Positions 30,719-31,605 of a stretch of 31,605 nt of DNA are shown piece by piece (position 1 is the stretch's first letter; every line of letters begins with the position of its first letter). The notes under the pieces are model-generated. The model saw only the letters and a program-made list of their open reading frames with translations, was not told where the DNA came from and ran no database searches. The stretch is from Gymnopilus junonius. Its lineage: Eukaryota; Basidiomycota; Agaricomycetes; Agaricales; Galerinaceae. The DNA is taken from positions 1 to 31,605 of the forward strand of contig JADNYJ010000371.1 in NCBI GenBank assembly GCA_015501075.1, given 5' to 3'. Both the position numbers and the translations under genes were made by a program.

Positions 30719-31605
30719 AGGCGCTGAGCTCGGATCCGGGCTTCTAGATCATTGGTGCTAAATTTATCACCACTACGTATTCGATCATGATCAAGCATGT
30801 CAAGCGGGCTATTTTTGCCCGTGACATATGACAAGATCTCCGAGGATCCATCCTGCTGCTCATTTTGAAGAGGGGTGTGCCCAGGATGTCCATCACTATC
30901 GGTAAGAATGATGTTGGTAGTATACTCGGTGCAGACACTGGAATCGCTTTGTTCACCGCCATCCCGAGCTTCGGAATTCTGAAGTTGATCCGAAGTTTCT
31001 TCCGGTTCGGAAGGTGGAGTCGGAGCAGCCGGTGGGACGTGGGGCTCGGCCCAAGTTCTAGACCGATACCTGTGAATGTAGTACCACCATCCGAGGTCGA
31101 AGAAGGGATTAGTTAGCTTTGTTTTAGCAATGATTAGAGGTTGATCAGGAAAATCATGGTCATGGATATGGTAGGAAATTTTACTACATGAGACTACATC
31201 AAACCTGTCTTCATCACAGGTAGTCGGCAAATATGAGGGGTATAATTCCCTGATGCCGCTTCGGAGGACAATCTCTGCGTTAAAGATGTAAGGTTCTCCC
31301 ATTACACAGATATTAGTATAATCTTTGGAATACTGGAAATGGCTTGCTAACTGATTACAATACCAGTCGCAGAGTGAAAATCTCTGATCGGTTAATGCGT
31401 TGATATGAATATCTGTCATAAGAAGCCGATACCGATCATAAATATAGTACATCTGGGCGGGTCCTCGTAATATGTAGAATCTATTAAGCACAGTTCGGTG
31501 CGTAACAAAATCACTATCTCCTGGATATGGCTGGTGTTTGTCCAGTATCCATTGTCCATATAGTGCTAGTGCATCACCAAGACACCGACGCCGTGGTAAA
31601 TCTGG
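30637..31605 (-). pseudogene. Gag-like ORF of the retrotransposon, partial at window edge
   Basis: An open frame enters from the right edge (PDLPRRRCLGDALALYGQW) and runs to a stop at 30637. It precedes the protease, which is the gag position. It contains CDWYCNQLASHFQYS, FFDLGWWYYIHRYRSR and a Pro/Glu/Ser-rich linker. Near 30720 the sequence ARIRAQRL is followed in this frame by unrelated residues, whereas the neighbouring frame continues with MSAEELEWERGRNG. A single-base deletion or a frameshift signal there would join gag and protease. No zinc knuckle is visible. Confidence 0.6.

Larger units (their letters stand above)
24636..31605 (-). mobile_element. Degenerate Ty3/Gypsy LTR retrotransposon, 5' end cut by window
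   Basis: On the minus strand the order is gag, protease, RT-RNase H, integrase-chromodomain, an extra ORF and the LTR. This domain order (integrase last in pol) defines Ty3/Gypsy. The chromodomain-like tail after the integrase suggests a chromovirus. Every pol section carries stops or frame breaks, so the copy is not autonomous. The 5' LTR and primer binding site lie beyond 31605. Confidence 0.85.

Overview
The window looks like a euchromatic but transposon-scarred piece of an Agaricomycete (mushroom-forming basidiomycete) genome. The signs are many 50-65 nt GT-AG introns, a tandem family of seven-helix DUF6534-type membrane proteins, an F-box protein of the type expanded in Agaricomycetes, a HET-domain relic and a Ty3/Gypsy element whose protease has a DSG motif. 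Nothing bacterial (operons, ribosome binding sites, CRISPR) is visible. All gene models below were assembled by eye from splice signals and paralogue comparison.

Layout. (1) 0.66-11.36 kb: five tandem, same-strand paralogues of one 11-exon gene for a roughly 300-residue seven-helix membrane protein. Copies 1 and 2 form one subfamily and copies 3, 4 and 5 a second. Exon sizes are nearly identical across copies (14 nt microexon 2, then 151, about 260-275, 41-50, 47, 22, 36, 25 nt). Only copy 1 is canonical at every junction. Copies 3-5 share a GA-AG version of intron 2, copy 2 has lost the intron 2 acceptor, copy 3 has a 2-nt deletion in exon 8, and copy 4 has lost its start codon. A 100-bp near-perfect palindrome sits between copies 3 and 4. 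(2) 12.0-13.0 kb: one intronless gene of unknown function. (3) 13.4-19.2 kb: broken genes. A three-exon gene interrupted by one stop codon is followed by a 3.8-kb intron-containing middle piece of the cohesin gene SMC1 lacking both ATPase ends. That piece abuts, tail to tail, a truncated HET gene on the other strand. (4) 19.5-21.6 kb: an intact F-box gene, probably with a small last exon. (5) 21.7-22.8 kb: four diverged tandem modules of about 230-330 bp. (6) 22.8-24.6 kb: no gene recognised. (7) 24.6 kb to the right edge: a decayed minus-strand Ty3/Gypsy retrotransposon (3' LTR, extra 3' ORF, integrase-chromodomain, RT-RNase H, protease and gag), cut by the window end.

The functional part is probably the membrane protein family, the 12-kb gene and the F-box gene; I see no pathway linking them. 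The most unusual signal is repeated damage to, or non-canonical splicing at, the same intron (intron 2, just after a 14-nt microexon) in four of five tandem paralogues. Other points of interest are the SMC1/HET breakpoint and the extra ORF between the integrase and the LTR of the retrotransposon.
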